From contig DAOWFX010000021.1 in NCBI GenBank assembly GCA_030637745.1, positions 1 to 7,193 on the forward strand: a DNA stretch of 7,193 nt. Direction: 5' to 3'. Both the position numbers and the translations under genes were made by a program. This stretch comes from JAGLOK01 sp023139005. GTDB lineage: Bacteria > Bacillota > Clostridia > Christensenellales > UMGS416. Position 1 is the first letter of the stretch. Each line of letters starts with the position of its first letter. The notes beneath the pieces are model-generated. The model was not told the DNA's origin. It saw only the letters and a list, made by a program, of their open reading frames with translations, and searched no databases. This document shows positions 7,102-7,193 of the stretch, one piece after another.

Positions 7102-7113
7102 CAATACGTATTG
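7102..7113. promoter_or_regulatory. 12-bp perfect palindrome upstream of the promoter, possible regulator site
   Basis: CAATACGTATTG is a perfect inverted repeat. Its near edge lies about 39 bases upstream of the -35 box, which suits an activator or upstream operator. A palindrome of this length is expected about once or twice by chance in a window of this size, so only the position makes it notable. No regulator gene is in the window. Confidence 0.25.
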
Positions 7114-7145
7114 TCAATAAAATTATTTTAACGCTATATGTTGCG

Positions 7146-7175
7146 ATTCTAGTGCATATAACCGATAAACAGCAA
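7146..7175 (-). promoter_or_regulatory. Weak second promoter-like unit upstream
   Basis: TTGCTG (7170-7175) and TAGAAT (7146-7151) are separated by 18 bases, the same spacing and the same -10 box as the main promoter. The -35 box has only three consensus bases and there is no extended -10. The 11 bases ATAAAGATTTG precede both units (7061-7071 and 7176-7186). Transcripts from here would have a leader of about 140 bases. This may be a weak tandem promoter or chance. Confidence 0.25.
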
Positions 7176-7193
7176 CAAATCTTTATCATGATA

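Noticed and set aside
7112..7117. TTGACA as the -35 box of the operon promoter
   Set aside because: No acceptable -10 box lies 16-19 bases downstream. The TTGACT/TAGAAT pair nearer the gene is better.

Overview
The window holds most of one operon, read entirely from the minus strand (right to left). It encodes a peptide/nickel/opine-type ABC importer of the Opp/Dpp family. Transcription order is: a large lipoprotein substrate-binding protein (4369-6996), a DppB-type permease (3154-4272), a DppC-type permease (1804-3150), a DppD-type ATPase (819-1790) and a DppF-type ATPase cut by the left window edge (1-804, C-terminus missing). Together these would form a complete five-part importer: a lipid-anchored receptor outside the cell, two membrane subunits and two different ATPases. 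The four inner-membrane and ATPase genes are packed with gaps of 3 to 14 bases, and their Shine-Dalgarno sites overlap or abut the stop codon of the gene before. The receptor gene is separated from them by 96 bases that contain a strong stem-loop.

The sequence suggests a low-GC bacterium, most likely a Gram-positive anaerobe of the Bacillota (Clostridia-like). The reasons are AT-rich intergenic DNA, purine-rich Shine-Dalgarno sites before every gene, a housekeeping-sigma type promoter and a binding protein carrying a lipoprotein signal. A Chloroflexota or other host is not excluded. No tRNA, rRNA, CRISPR array, insertion sequence or phage gene was seen. The 197 bases to the right of the receptor gene contain no gene. 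They hold a good promoter (7034-7063), a second promoter-like unit further upstream, and a 12-bp palindrome.

The ATPases look ordinary; the extracytoplasmic parts do not. The binding protein is 875 residues against roughly 500-600 for the family, and its family-5 landmarks occur in swapped order. The half that normally lies C-terminal comes first (about residues 35-370) and the half that normally lies N-terminal comes second (about 372-765). This is the pattern of a circular permutation. It also carries an alanine-rich coiled-coil insert and a C-terminal Ig-like domain. The DppC-type permease carries an extra outside domain of about 185 residues between its first two membrane helices, and the DppB-type permease has an enlarged first outside loop. 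These features together suggest a distinct importer subtype in which receptor and permease changed together. The substrate cannot be told from the sequence.
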